Origin: Fidelibacterota bacterium
Lineage (GTDB): Bacteria; Fidelibacterota; Fidelibacteria; Fidelibacterales; Fidelibacteraceae
NCBI GenBank assembly: GCA_028716785.1
Contig: JAQUPD010000001.1
Coordinates: 11,114-75,113 of the forward strand
Direction: 5' to 3'
Length of the DNA: 64,000 nucleotides
The position numbers and the translations under genes are program-made. Positions 22,903 to 31,877 of the stretch are shown piece after piece (the first letter of the stretch is position 1; the number at the start of each line of letters is the position of its first letter). Under the pieces are notes generated by a model. That model was not told the origin of the DNA, searched no databases, and worked only from the letters and a program-made list of their open reading frames with translations.

Positions 22903-24114
22903 TTAGTCATTTTCATCCTGTTTAGAAACACTCTGTCCATGTGATTTTCTTCTGGATTCCCGGGCTTTTGCATTCATGTCACTGTGATCTTCTTCAATAG
23001 GATACGTTTGACAAAAGGTTTCATAAAAAGTTGAAAACCTGTCTTCTAAAATCGCTTGTCTGGCTGATGTAACAAGATTTAGAAAAAAAGTGATGTTATG
23101 AAGGGTATTTAACCGTAATCCAGTAATTTCACCATTTCTATAGAGATGATGGAGATATGCTTTAGTATGATTTTGACAGGCTATGCAGGGACATTGGGGA
23201 TCGGGAGGAGTAAAATCCAAGGCATATTTTGCACTTTTTATGTTTATTTTTCCCTGCCATGTATAGAGCGTTCCATTGCGGGCATTTCTGGTGGGAAGCA
23301 CACAATCCATCATATCTACTCCCCGAGCAATGGAATGAATTATATCTTCCGGTTTTCCAACACCCATTAAATAACGTGGTTTGTGTGATGGAAGGACGTC
23401 ACAAACCTTTTTGGTTATGTCATACATCTTCACTTTGGGTTCACCGACTGCTAACCCTCCAATTGCATATCCATCAAAATCAAGGCCTGTAAGCGTTTGG
23501 ATACTTTCCATGCGCAAGTCTTCATAAATAGATCCTTGAATGATCGCAAACAACGCTTGCGCGTGTCCCCACAATGGTTTGGTTTTATCAAAGGTTTTTT
23601 TTGACAAATATTCCCAACGGTGTGTCCGATCAAGCGATTCTTTTGCTCTGTCATAATCACAGGGATAAGCTGTACACTCATCAAAGGCCATAATAATATC
23701 ACTCCCAAGAACTCGTTGGATTTTTATAGATTTTTCAGGTGATAGCGTGTGCAGACTCCCATCAATATGAGATCGAAAAGTTATTTCATCCCCCTCAATT
23801 TTTCGCATGTTTGCCTGTGAAAAAATCTGAAATCCCCCTGAATCTGTGAGGATTGGGCGGTTCCAGTTCATAAATCGATGGAGTCCTCCTGCTTCTTTGA
23901 TAACTTCCATGCCTGGACGCAAGTAAAGATGGTAGGTATTCCCTAAAATAATTTGAGCTTTAGCTTGGATAAGTTCTTCATTTGTCAGAGCTTTTACCGT
24001 TCCATACGTACCCACAGGCATAAAAATAGGTGTCTCAACAACACCATGATCTGTAACAATTTTCCCAGCCCTGGCAGAATAAGATGAAGATGTTCGGTAT
24101 AATTCAAACTTCAC
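22903..24114 (-). CDS. tgt: queuine/tRNA-guanine transglycosylase
   Basis: ARAGKIVTDHGVVETPIFMPVGT; LTDSGGFQIFS; CxCxxC Zn site. Confidence 0.98.
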   Translation of the reverse strand: MKFELYRTSSSYSARAGKIVTDHGVVETPIFMPVGTYGTVKALTNEELIQAKAQIILGNTYHLYLRPGMEVIKEAGGLHRFMNWNRPILTDSGGFQIFSQANMRKIEGDEITFRSHIDGSLHTLSPEKSIKIQRVLGSDIIMAFDECTAYPCDYDRAKESLDRTHRWEYLSKKTFDKTKPLWGHAQALFAIIQGSIYEDLRMESIQTLTGLDFDGYAIGGLAVGEPKVKMYDITKKVCDVLPSHKPRYLMGVGKPEDIIHSIARGVDMMDCVLPTRNARNGTLYTWQGKINIKSAKYALDFTPPDPQCPCIACQNHTKAYLHHLYRNGEITGLRLNTLHNITFFLNLVTSARQAILEDRFSTFYETFCQTYPIEEDHSDMNAKARESRRKSHGQSVSKQDEND

Positions 24115-24147
24115 GATGGTCTCCTTGTAAATCGTTTATAGCAATGC

Positions 24148-25512
24148 CTAAAAAAGCTGAGTAGCGAGGGATTGAATATCTCGGACATATTTAAGTTGGA
24201 TTGAATAAGTTAGCGCTTTTAATGCTTTTTGGGATGTTTTTGGCACATAAATTTCTTCAAATCCCATGCGCTCTGCTTCTGTTACTCGCCGTTCACTATG
24301 ACTTACACTGCGAATTTCACCTGTTAGACCAACCTCACCCACAAATACAGCCTTTGAAGGAATGGGAATATTTTTCAAACTGCTGATAATGGCAATAAGA
24401 ACCGGCAAATCCATGGCTGGTTCAAGAAATTTGAGTCCACCTACCACATTAACAAAGACATCATACATGCCGATGGAAATTCCCAATTGTCGTTCTACTA
24501 CTGCAAGTAGCATGGCCAGTCGACGATTATCAATACCATTTGCATTCCGCTGTGGAGTTCCAAATGTCGCTCTCGCAGTCAGGGCTTGCACTTCTACCAA
24601 AAGTGGACGCGTGCTTTCAAGTCCACACGCAACAACAGATCCTGAAGCCCCTTCTCGACGTTCACTGAGAAAAATGTCACTAGGGTTTCCTACCGACACC
24701 AAGCCAGTGCTTTTCATTTCAAAAATCCCAACTTCATTTGTACTACCAAAACGATTTTTCACAGATCGCAAAATCCGAAAAAAGTTATTTTGGTCTCCCT
24801 CCATGTATAAAACAGTATCAACAAGATGTTCCAACATTTTAGGTCCTGCAATGCCCCCACTTTTTGTAATGTGGCCAATTAGAATAATTGTGATATTAAA
24901 TTGTTTTCCAAAATTCATAAGAGAAGTTGCACATTCACGAATTTGTGTGATGGATCCTGGTAATGCCTCCACATCTCGTGTATAAAGGGTTTGAATAGAA
25001 TCAAACACAACAAAATCGGGCTTTTCATCCGCTAATCCATTAAGAATTGTGTTCAGTTCAACATTATTACTTAAAACAAAACGATTATTATCAATAGCAA
25101 GCCTTCGAGCTCGGAGTGTTAATTGACGGACAGATTCTTCCCCGCTAAAATAAATTGCCTTTAATGTGTGTTTCTTTAAGAGTTCATTGACAAATTGGAG
25201 AGCCAACGTAGATTTCCCAATTCCTGGGTCTCCTCCCAATAAAACCACGCTCCCTTCTAAAAAGCCGCCACCCAAAACACGATCCAATTCTGGAATACCC
25301 GTAGCATAACGACGGGCATTTTCTTGGACATTGATAGGATAAAACGTGGGTTTGCCTGCAGGGGATGTCCGCTTTTTTACAAAAGATTCTGAGGGAGCAA
25401 CTTTCTCCTCCAAGGTGTTCCATTCCTCACACCGGGAACATTGCCCCATCCATTTTGGATATTCTGCACCACAATTTGAGCAGACATATGTGATTTTTGA
25501 TTTTTTTACCAT
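24148..25512 (-). CDS. radA: DNA repair protein RadA
   Basis: CSNCGAEYPKWMGQCSRCEEWNT Zn finger; GGDPGIGKST; KNRFGSTNEVG. Confidence 0.98.
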   Translation of the reverse strand: MVKKSKITYVCSNCGAEYPKWMGQCSRCEEWNTLEEKVAPSESFVKKRTSPAGKPTFYPINVQENARRYATGIPELDRVLGGGFLEGSVVLLGGDPGIGKSTLALQFVNELLKKHTLKAIYFSGEESVRQLTLRARRLAIDNNRFVLSNNVELNTILNGLADEKPDFVVFDSIQTLYTRDVEALPGSITQIRECATSLMNFGKQFNITIILIGHITKSGGIAGPKMLEHLVDTVLYMEGDQNNFFRILRSVKNRFGSTNEVGIFEMKSTGLVSVGNPSDIFLSERREGASGSVVACGLESTRPLLVEVQALTARATFGTPQRNANGIDNRRLAMLLAVVERQLGISIGMYDVFVNVVGGLKFLEPAMDLPVLIAIISSLKNIPIPSKAVFVGEVGLTGEIRSVSHSERRVTEAERMGFEEIYVPKTSQKALKALTYSIQLKYVRDIQSLATQLF

Positions 25513-25755
25513 TCCTCATCGATCCTTTCAGCTTAGCACTAATTTATGAAAAAAGCACAGGGGCAAAAAGAAATTCAAAAAATGAAAGGCAAAGGGGAAG
25601 AGTTGAAAATCCTTAAGAACTGCGATAGAATCTTAACCTCTTTACCAGATTTATCTTTTAAAGAAAAATCGATTATTCATTTGACTAACAATTGAATTTT
25701 TTGCATTTTCTTGTCAAATGCACTGTGTGGAATGCAAAAACACGTGGGTCCATGC

Positions 25756-26364
25756 ATGAATCAACTGACGCCACGATGGGAATGGCGAATCTTTGCAAAA
25801 GATCTTTCATCCATTACAAAATCACTGACCGATTTTCCTTCAATCACCTTTCAAAAAAGCCATGAAATTTATTTAATCTCTGAACAGTGCACCAAAAACA
25901 TCAAAATTCGCCATAACATGCTGGATATTAAAAAGTTGCTTGCTGTAAATAAATGTGGCTTTGAGCAGTGGATCCCTTCCCTTAAAGCCCCATTTCCTTT
26001 GCAGGAGGATGTTCTTGCGTCCCTTTTTCAAGCATTATCCATCCCTCATCAACCCAAAAAAGCTTCTCAACTTTCAATGTCTGACCTTTTAGAAAGGATC
26101 AAGAGTTACGATCACATTACATTAATTTTTATCGAAAAAGCCCGGAAACGATTTGTCCTTTATGATTGTTTTGCTGAGTATTCTCATATAGTATGTAATG
26201 GTTCTCCATGCGAAACGATTGCTCTAGAACATGAAGATGATAATCTTTTATACCAAAGCCTGCAAAAAATGGGATGGGATTCCTTAAAAAACAAAAATTA
26301 TCTTTCCTTTTTAAAAGAATTGATTAAAGTTAAAACATCAGGAGAAGGCAGAAATGAGTTTTGA
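25756..26364 (+). CDS. CYTH-like (triphosphate tunnel) protein, divergent
   Basis: RWEWRIFAKD..EIYLISEQCTKNIKIRHNMLDIKKLL..GFEQWIPSLKAPFPL; K-I-R / D-I-K pattern resembles CYTH strands; ORF can extend to TTG 25711. Confidence 0.55.
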   Translation: MNQLTPRWEWRIFAKDLSSITKSLTDFPSITFQKSHEIYLISEQCTKNIKIRHNMLDIKKLLAVNKCGFEQWIPSLKAPFPLQEDVLASLFQALSIPHQPKKASQLSMSDLLERIKSYDHITLIFIEKARKRFVLYDCFAEYSHIVCNGSPCETIALEHEDDNLLYQSLQKMGWDSLKNKNYLSFLKELIKVKTSGEGRNEF

Positions 26365-26860
26365 AATAGAGCGAAAATTTTTAGTGAAAGAAAATAGTTG
26401 GCGTGCAAAAGGAGAAGGCATTTTATATCGGCAAGGATATCTCTCGTTAAAAAAAGAACATGTAGTAAGAGTCCGAATTATTGGTGATAAAGGGTATTTA
26501 ACAATCAAAAGCAAGTCACAGGGAGCCTCGAGGATAGAATTTGAATATGAAATTCCTTTTCAAGATGCTCAATATATGCTTGAGCATTTATGTGAAAAAC
26601 CGTTAATTGAAAAAAAACGATATAAAATTGAAGAAAAGGGTCTTTTATGGGAGATAGATGAATTTTTTAACGAAAATGAAGGGCTCATTTTAGCTGAAGT
26701 TGAGATATCCTCAGAGAATCAGCCCATTGATTTGCCTGCGTGGATTGATAAAGAAGTTACAGGTCAACCAAAATATTACAATTCTAATCTTATAAAAAAT
26801 CCTTATAAAACGTGGAAATCTGTTAAAAAATTCCAAGAGCCAAAAATATCTCCTCCTTAG
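26354..26860 (+). CDS. CYTH domain protein (triphosphatase/adenylate cyclase class IV-like)
   Basis: EIERKFLVKENSW; YRQGYLSL; VRVRIIGDKGYLTIKSK; ALAEVE-like GLILAEVE. Confidence 0.93.
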   Translation: MSFEIERKFLVKENSWRAKGEGILYRQGYLSLKKEHVVRVRIIGDKGYLTIKSKSQGASRIEFEYEIPFQDAQYMLEHLCEKPLIEKKRYKIEEKGLLWEIDEFFNENEGLILAEVEISSENQPIDLPAWIDKEVTGQPKYYNSNLIKNPYKTWKSVKKFQEPKISPP

Positions 26861-27080
26861 AAAACTTAACCATAGACAAATTACTATAGTTTAAAAGAAG
26901 TGCTGTGTTAAACGCAGTGATTTTAAAATGTTTGAGAAATCATCTTCCCTCGCAAAATAAGAAAAGATTTTTCTCAGCTTTTTAAACCCCATATTTCCTA
27001 ACATGGATTTATTCTCTCTCACCGAATGAATATCAAGGGAAATAGAATATAAACTTCTTTTATATAACCATGTTTAATAG

Positions 27081-28895
27081 TTATTTAAGATAGCTTATTT
27101 TTTGTGCCGCTTCGAATTCGGGTGTTTTTATTTTTACAAAATATATTCCTGAAGCAAAGCCTGAGGCATTCCATTCCAGTGTATATGTCCCCGCTTGGTC
27201 GTGGCTATGTGTTTCCTGATAAATTTGTCGACCTATAATATCAAAAATAAAAAGGTGGACATCGGTGGCTTTGGGAAGGGTATACATGATATGAACCGTA
27301 GGATTAAAGGGATTGGGAAATGCTGGATGCAGTTGCCATCCTTCGGCGAGGGGGTTAAAGCAATCGATGCCATTGAGAATTTGTTCTATCACATCACTTT
27401 CATTGCTTAGGCGATCCAAAGCAGAGATAGCGTACTGATAGTTTTCAAAATCCGTATCTGTATAGGTTAAAGGTTCTGAGGCGGGAATTACAGCCAAGAG
27501 ATGAGAATTATCATCCCGATTCAGGGATTCCCCGAGAGGCCATTTATAGAGTAGGTAGCGATACGTAGTGTCGTCATGTGCTTCTGTCATCTCACCAGCC
27601 TGCCAGATAAGGATTGCATCGGATTCATTCAAGGTAACGATAAAATTGACAGGTGCAGGGGGCAGAATAGAATCTTTCCATGTCATGGCGGGTGGAATAG
27701 CGGGATGAGCGTAAAAATAATTTTTAAGGGAATCTCTAAAGCCTAATGGATTGCCACCTGGCATAAAGGCATAGCGGAAAAATACCGATCCTAACGCAGC
27801 ATCTGTTTGCCAATTAAGGCGAATTTGACGAGGCATTTCATCTGTCGTCCAATTTGTAATTTTATAAGCAGCATGGCCTACATAAAGGTGACGATCATTT
27901 TTTGCGGCTTGACCAGCCCACCAAGGCATTAGTTTTCCATAATCCTGTCCACCCTCAAAAGGCCAATAGAGTTGAGGCGTAATATAATCAATCCAATGCT
28001 CATTTAACCATGTAACAGCATCACAATAAATAACACTGTATGCATCGAGTCCTACAATACCCGGAGGAACGCCATTTTTCCAAATGCCAAAGGGACTCAT
28101 ACCAAATTTAATGCGGGGATTAATAGCCTGAAGGGTATCATGAATTCCTTTTATGAGCAAATTAACATTATCTCTTCGCCAATCGTGAATATTTGAAAAA
28201 CCCCTGTTTTCTTCGTTAAACGTAGCAGCATCCTCATTACTCATGCCCGAATAAGGATAAAAATAGTCATCCATGTGCACGCCATCAATATCATAGCGGG
28301 TTGCTACATCCACAATAACTGAAAGGACATAATTTCTTACGACTTCTTTGCCAGGATCTAAAATATAAGAGACTTCTTTGCTTTCAGAAAATTCTCGTTC
28401 ATCCAATGATTTATAACCAAGTCCTTCCTGTTTACTTCCTATAGCTAAAATCCATTCAGGATGAGTATTAAAAACATGGTTTACTGACGTTCCTGCATTT
28501 CCCTTTCGTGCCCGATAAGGATTAAACCAGGCATGAACTTCAATGCCTCGTTTATGAGCTTCTTCTATAACAAAAGCCAAAGGGTCGTAATAGGGATCTG
28601 GCGCTTTTCCTTCTGTACCTGTTAACCAATTCGACCATGGCTCAATTTTGGAATCATAAAAAGCATCACAAGCTGGCCGTACCTGAAATATTATGGCATT
28701 AAAATGATAAGATTCTAAGGTATTTAAAATGGTTATTAACTGATTTTTTTGAGATGAAACGTTTGAAGAAGATGGCCAGTCCAAACGTTCCACTGTTGCT
28801 ACCCACACTGCTCTAAATTCTTCTTTGGGAGCAGCTTTTATCCCTTGAAATACCAATAAGACACTTAAGATTAGAAAAGAGGCTTTTTTCATCAT
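27081..28895 (-). CDS. glycoside hydrolase-like GHL10 (DUF187/YngK type) with T9SS-type C-terminal sorting domain
   Basis: EFRAVWVATVERLDWPSS; GIEVHAWFNPYRA; C-terminal AFPNPFNPTVHIMYTLP..GIYFVKIKT. Confidence 0.93.
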   Translation of the reverse strand: MMKKASFLILSVLLVFQGIKAAPKEEFRAVWVATVERLDWPSSSNVSSQKNQLITILNTLESYHFNAIIFQVRPACDAFYDSKIEPWSNWLTGTEGKAPDPYYDPLAFVIEEAHKRGIEVHAWFNPYRARKGNAGTSVNHVFNTHPEWILAIGSKQEGLGYKSLDEREFSESKEVSYILDPGKEVVRNYVLSVIVDVATRYDIDGVHMDDYFYPYSGMSNEDAATFNEENRGFSNIHDWRRDNVNLLIKGIHDTLQAINPRIKFGMSPFGIWKNGVPPGIVGLDAYSVIYCDAVTWLNEHWIDYITPQLYWPFEGGQDYGKLMPWWAGQAAKNDRHLYVGHAAYKITNWTTDEMPRQIRLNWQTDAALGSVFFRYAFMPGGNPLGFRDSLKNYFYAHPAIPPAMTWKDSILPPAPVNFIVTLNESDAILIWQAGEMTEAHDDTTYRYLLYKWPLGESLNRDDNSHLLAVIPASEPLTYTDTDFENYQYAISALDRLSNESDVIEQILNGIDCFNPLAEGWQLHPAFPNPFNPTVHIMYTLPKATDVHLFIFDIIGRQIYQETHSHDQAGTYTLEWNASGFASGIYFVKIKTPEFEAAQKISYLK

Positions 28896-29017
28896 TGGAA
28901 TCCTTTTGTTACACAGTCAGTAATTTTTCTAGTCAGTAAATTAAAGGTTTCTTTTCATGAGTGCTTTAATTTTATTTACAAAAGGGATAGATTGTTGCTT
29001 TAAGGGATAGAATTTTT

Positions 29018-31681
29018 TTACAAAATTTTCACCAAGTGGCTGATTTTAACCATAATCACATGATCACTGGGAGAAGCAAATAAATGGTTTATATCACGCG
29101 TAACGTTAAAATTCCCCTGATGTGTAAAATCATTCAATCCCTGGGACCATACAAGATAAAACGTTGAGCCTGTTATATATTCCCACCGAAGGACAAAATT
29201 TGAACGGAATTGTTTGAAATTAAAATCTGTCTGTCCCTCAAAAGTGTATTCTGCTGAGCCGTCACGATCCAGATCCAAGGTAAATTCTTCGTTCACTTCA
29301 TCAAAGACAATTCGGTCATTCATATTTTCAAACCGTTCTTGGAAATCTTTTGCCATGGGATTAGTCACTCGTTTATAATTGGAATAATCACCGGCTGTTA
29401 AATAAGGCTGGGCATAATATTGCAAACTCAATTTTGGGGTGAGTGTCCAATCTACCCGAAACGTAAGATTCAAGGTTTCCTGATACATATCCGCCCAGAT
29501 ATATTGGGTGTCCAGACCGTCAGTTTCTGCTTTCCCAATCCACGACCAAGTATCATCCAGCACATTAAAACTGACCTCGGTGCTTATATGAAAGTTATTC
29601 AACGGGCGATAGGTCAATTCCTGGCCAACTTCAAAACCAGTTACGTTATCCTTATCCTTAAAATAGTATCCGAATATACTCCAGATAACTTTTTCCCGTC
29701 CATCCGATTCAAAGGAAGTCCACATATTCCAATTACGGGGCGTTCTCATTGCCGGGCCTCCTCTATTCAAAGAGGGAGATACACCATAATCACTCACGTT
29801 GATGCCCAATCCATGAATCCAATTGTTCAGAAATACCCCAGTGTAATTCACGTTTCCGCCAAAGTCTTTCCGTATTCCTGAATAGTCATAAGTTATCCAT
29901 ACATTATAATTCACGGATATCTCTTTATAAACTTGACCTGGTGTCCAATCTTGATACTGAAGCCAGAGAAAATTCATCATTTCATCGACAGATTTGTAAT
30001 ATCCGAGATCGTTAACTTCGAAGCCCGGACTTGCCACGACAAGGCCGGTTCCCCCTTGGTAATGTCCCCTGTTTTTCAGGAGGATAGCTTTTGCCGAATA
30101 GCCACTCAGGGATTCTCGAGTAGGATCATAGGTCAAGTGATCAGCATCGGGCCGTTGAAAATAGCGAGAGGGATGCATTTGTGTTTTTTGGATCGCTGTA
30201 GTATCCCCCCTAACATGACTGAAGGCCAGATGACCAATAAAAGAATAGTTGTTATCAGCAAAGCGGTGATTAATATCCATTCCTCCTGTGTAAGCTGACG
30301 AATGAAGTGTTGTAACACCCGTACCGTTTAATTTTCGATTTACAGATGTTAAAATTCCTCCCACTGTTGTATTGCCATCGTGATAGTCTTTTTGGATTCT
30401 TACGAGGCCGTAATTGGTCAGGGGTTCTACAACAGAATGATCTTTTGTTCCATCTTCATAATAAACCGTTGCTGTTTCTTCTGCGGTTAACGCCTCCATA
30501 ACACCAATAGAAATGCCGGAAGCTGTTTTACCTGTCACTTTGGCAGCACCCAGGATATTCGTTTCGTTGGGACACTGAATTTCAACCACTTCCTTAGTAT
30601 CGTCTGTTTGGACTGGCACTAAGGGAGTCCGTCCAATGCGGCGAGTATAAAAGAGGGTGTTATAAGCCATGTCACCATCTCCAAACCCAAGTGGAAACTG
30701 CAGGATATTCGCACCTTCCATAAAAAAAGCCCGCTTTTCATGAAAATAAGTTTCAAAGTTTGTGAGATTATAATCAGCCGGATCAGCTTCCACCTGACCA
30801 AAATCAGGATTGATCGTGGCATTCAGAGTAAGGCCGATGGGACTCGAATAGCGAATATCACCTCCAACGCGAGCTAGAAGATCATAGGTTTCAGGGTGAT
30901 GATCTGTTTTTAGGTTCTCAGAAATATCCGCCCGACCTACACCGTATGGAATTACATACACAGGATTTGTGGATTGTACATTTTTTAAACCGGTAAGCGT
31001 CCCATAATTGGATACTATCCCATTGCTTGATTTAGGCCAGTGATTCCATAAAGAGACTTCATTGTCACAATTGGGAGCTTCTCGGTAAAAATGGAATCCC
31101 CATTCCATATCTGGGGATGCGGTAAATCGCAGTTCACTAAAAGGAATACGCCACTCAGCTGTCCACCCTTCATCATCTATATGAGCCGAACCATCCCATA
31201 CAGCATCCCAGTCCCAATCTACATTCTCATCGTCATATCGGCGAATATCATGAAGTACCCCGGCAGCATTCACACCAAATTCAAAAGCCGTTCTGTTGTC
31301 ATGATAGGAATCGATAGAGACATACATCCAGTCCGAATGGGTATATTCATCCCGCCGGCTCAACAAGGCTTTGATATCTGATGGATTAGGATCATAAGCT
31401 CGTGCACCGATGTACAGATATTCATCATCATATAAAACCTTAAATTGTGTTTTACAAGAAGCTGGTTCACCGTCATACGGAGCATGCTGTGTAAAATCTG
31501 ATTGCCAACTTCCCCATTCCCATGCCGCCTCATCCAACTTTCCATCCACATGAATGGTCATATCTTGTGGAAGATAAATGGCTTCAACAATTCTGTTTTG
31601 CTTAGAATAATCTGTCTCTTGTGCCATTATCGAAACAAGACTAACAATTAATCCAAAAAAAATTTGACGAACTTTTCTCAC
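29018..31681 (-). CDS. DUF5916 protein with N-terminal CBM9-like domain and predicted outer-membrane barrel
   Basis: IHVDGKLDEAAWEWG..FTQHAPYDGEPASCKTQFKVLYDDEYLYIGARAYDPNPSDIKA; MEGANILQFPLGFGDG. Confidence 0.9.
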   Translation of the reverse strand: MRKVRQIFFGLIVSLVSIMAQETDYSKQNRIVEAIYLPQDMTIHVDGKLDEAAWEWGSWQSDFTQHAPYDGEPASCKTQFKVLYDDEYLYIGARAYDPNPSDIKALLSRRDEYTHSDWMYVSIDSYHDNRTAFEFGVNAAGVLHDIRRYDDENVDWDWDAVWDGSAHIDDEGWTAEWRIPFSELRFTASPDMEWGFHFYREAPNCDNEVSLWNHWPKSSNGIVSNYGTLTGLKNVQSTNPVYVIPYGVGRADISENLKTDHHPETYDLLARVGGDIRYSSPIGLTLNATINPDFGQVEADPADYNLTNFETYFHEKRAFFMEGANILQFPLGFGDGDMAYNTLFYTRRIGRTPLVPVQTDDTKEVVEIQCPNETNILGAAKVTGKTASGISIGVMEALTAEETATVYYEDGTKDHSVVEPLTNYGLVRIQKDYHDGNTTVGGILTSVNRKLNGTGVTTLHSSAYTGGMDINHRFADNNYSFIGHLAFSHVRGDTTAIQKTQMHPSRYFQRPDADHLTYDPTRESLSGYSAKAILLKNRGHYQGGTGLVVASPGFEVNDLGYYKSVDEMMNFLWLQYQDWTPGQVYKEISVNYNVWITYDYSGIRKDFGGNVNYTGVFLNNWIHGLGINVSDYGVSPSLNRGGPAMRTPRNWNMWTSFESDGREKVIWSIFGYYFKDKDNVTGFEVGQELTYRPLNNFHISTEVSFNVLDDTWSWIGKAETDGLDTQYIWADMYQETLNLTFRVDWTLTPKLSLQYYAQPYLTAGDYSNYKRVTNPMAKDFQERFENMNDRIVFDEVNEEFTLDLDRDGSAEYTFEGQTDFNFKQFRSNFVLRWEYITGSTFYLVWSQGLNDFTHQGNFNVTRDINHLFASPSDHVIMVKISHLVKIL

Positions 31682-31877
31682 ATGTTAATCCTTCTTTTTC
31701 CACCTTTAACACACCTCAGAGAGATTATATCCAAAAAGGTTGTCCGTAAAATTTATGCCTCTTTGGCTTTTCTGTGAAATAGAAAACCTTTCCCTTCAAT
31801 AAGAAGTCCCTTTTACAGAACTTTTGTTTGAAGTCACTTCTTTTTCATTTAATTTCCCAGAAGTTAAGCAATAAGTA

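Noticed and set aside
24362-24985. 207-aa + strand ORF over radA
   Set aside because: Entirely antisense to radA with no recognisable domain; shadow ORF.
29420-31381. Several + strand ORFs (153, 121, 96 aa) over the DUF5916 gene
   Set aside because: Antisense shadow ORFs of a long convincing minus-strand CDS.
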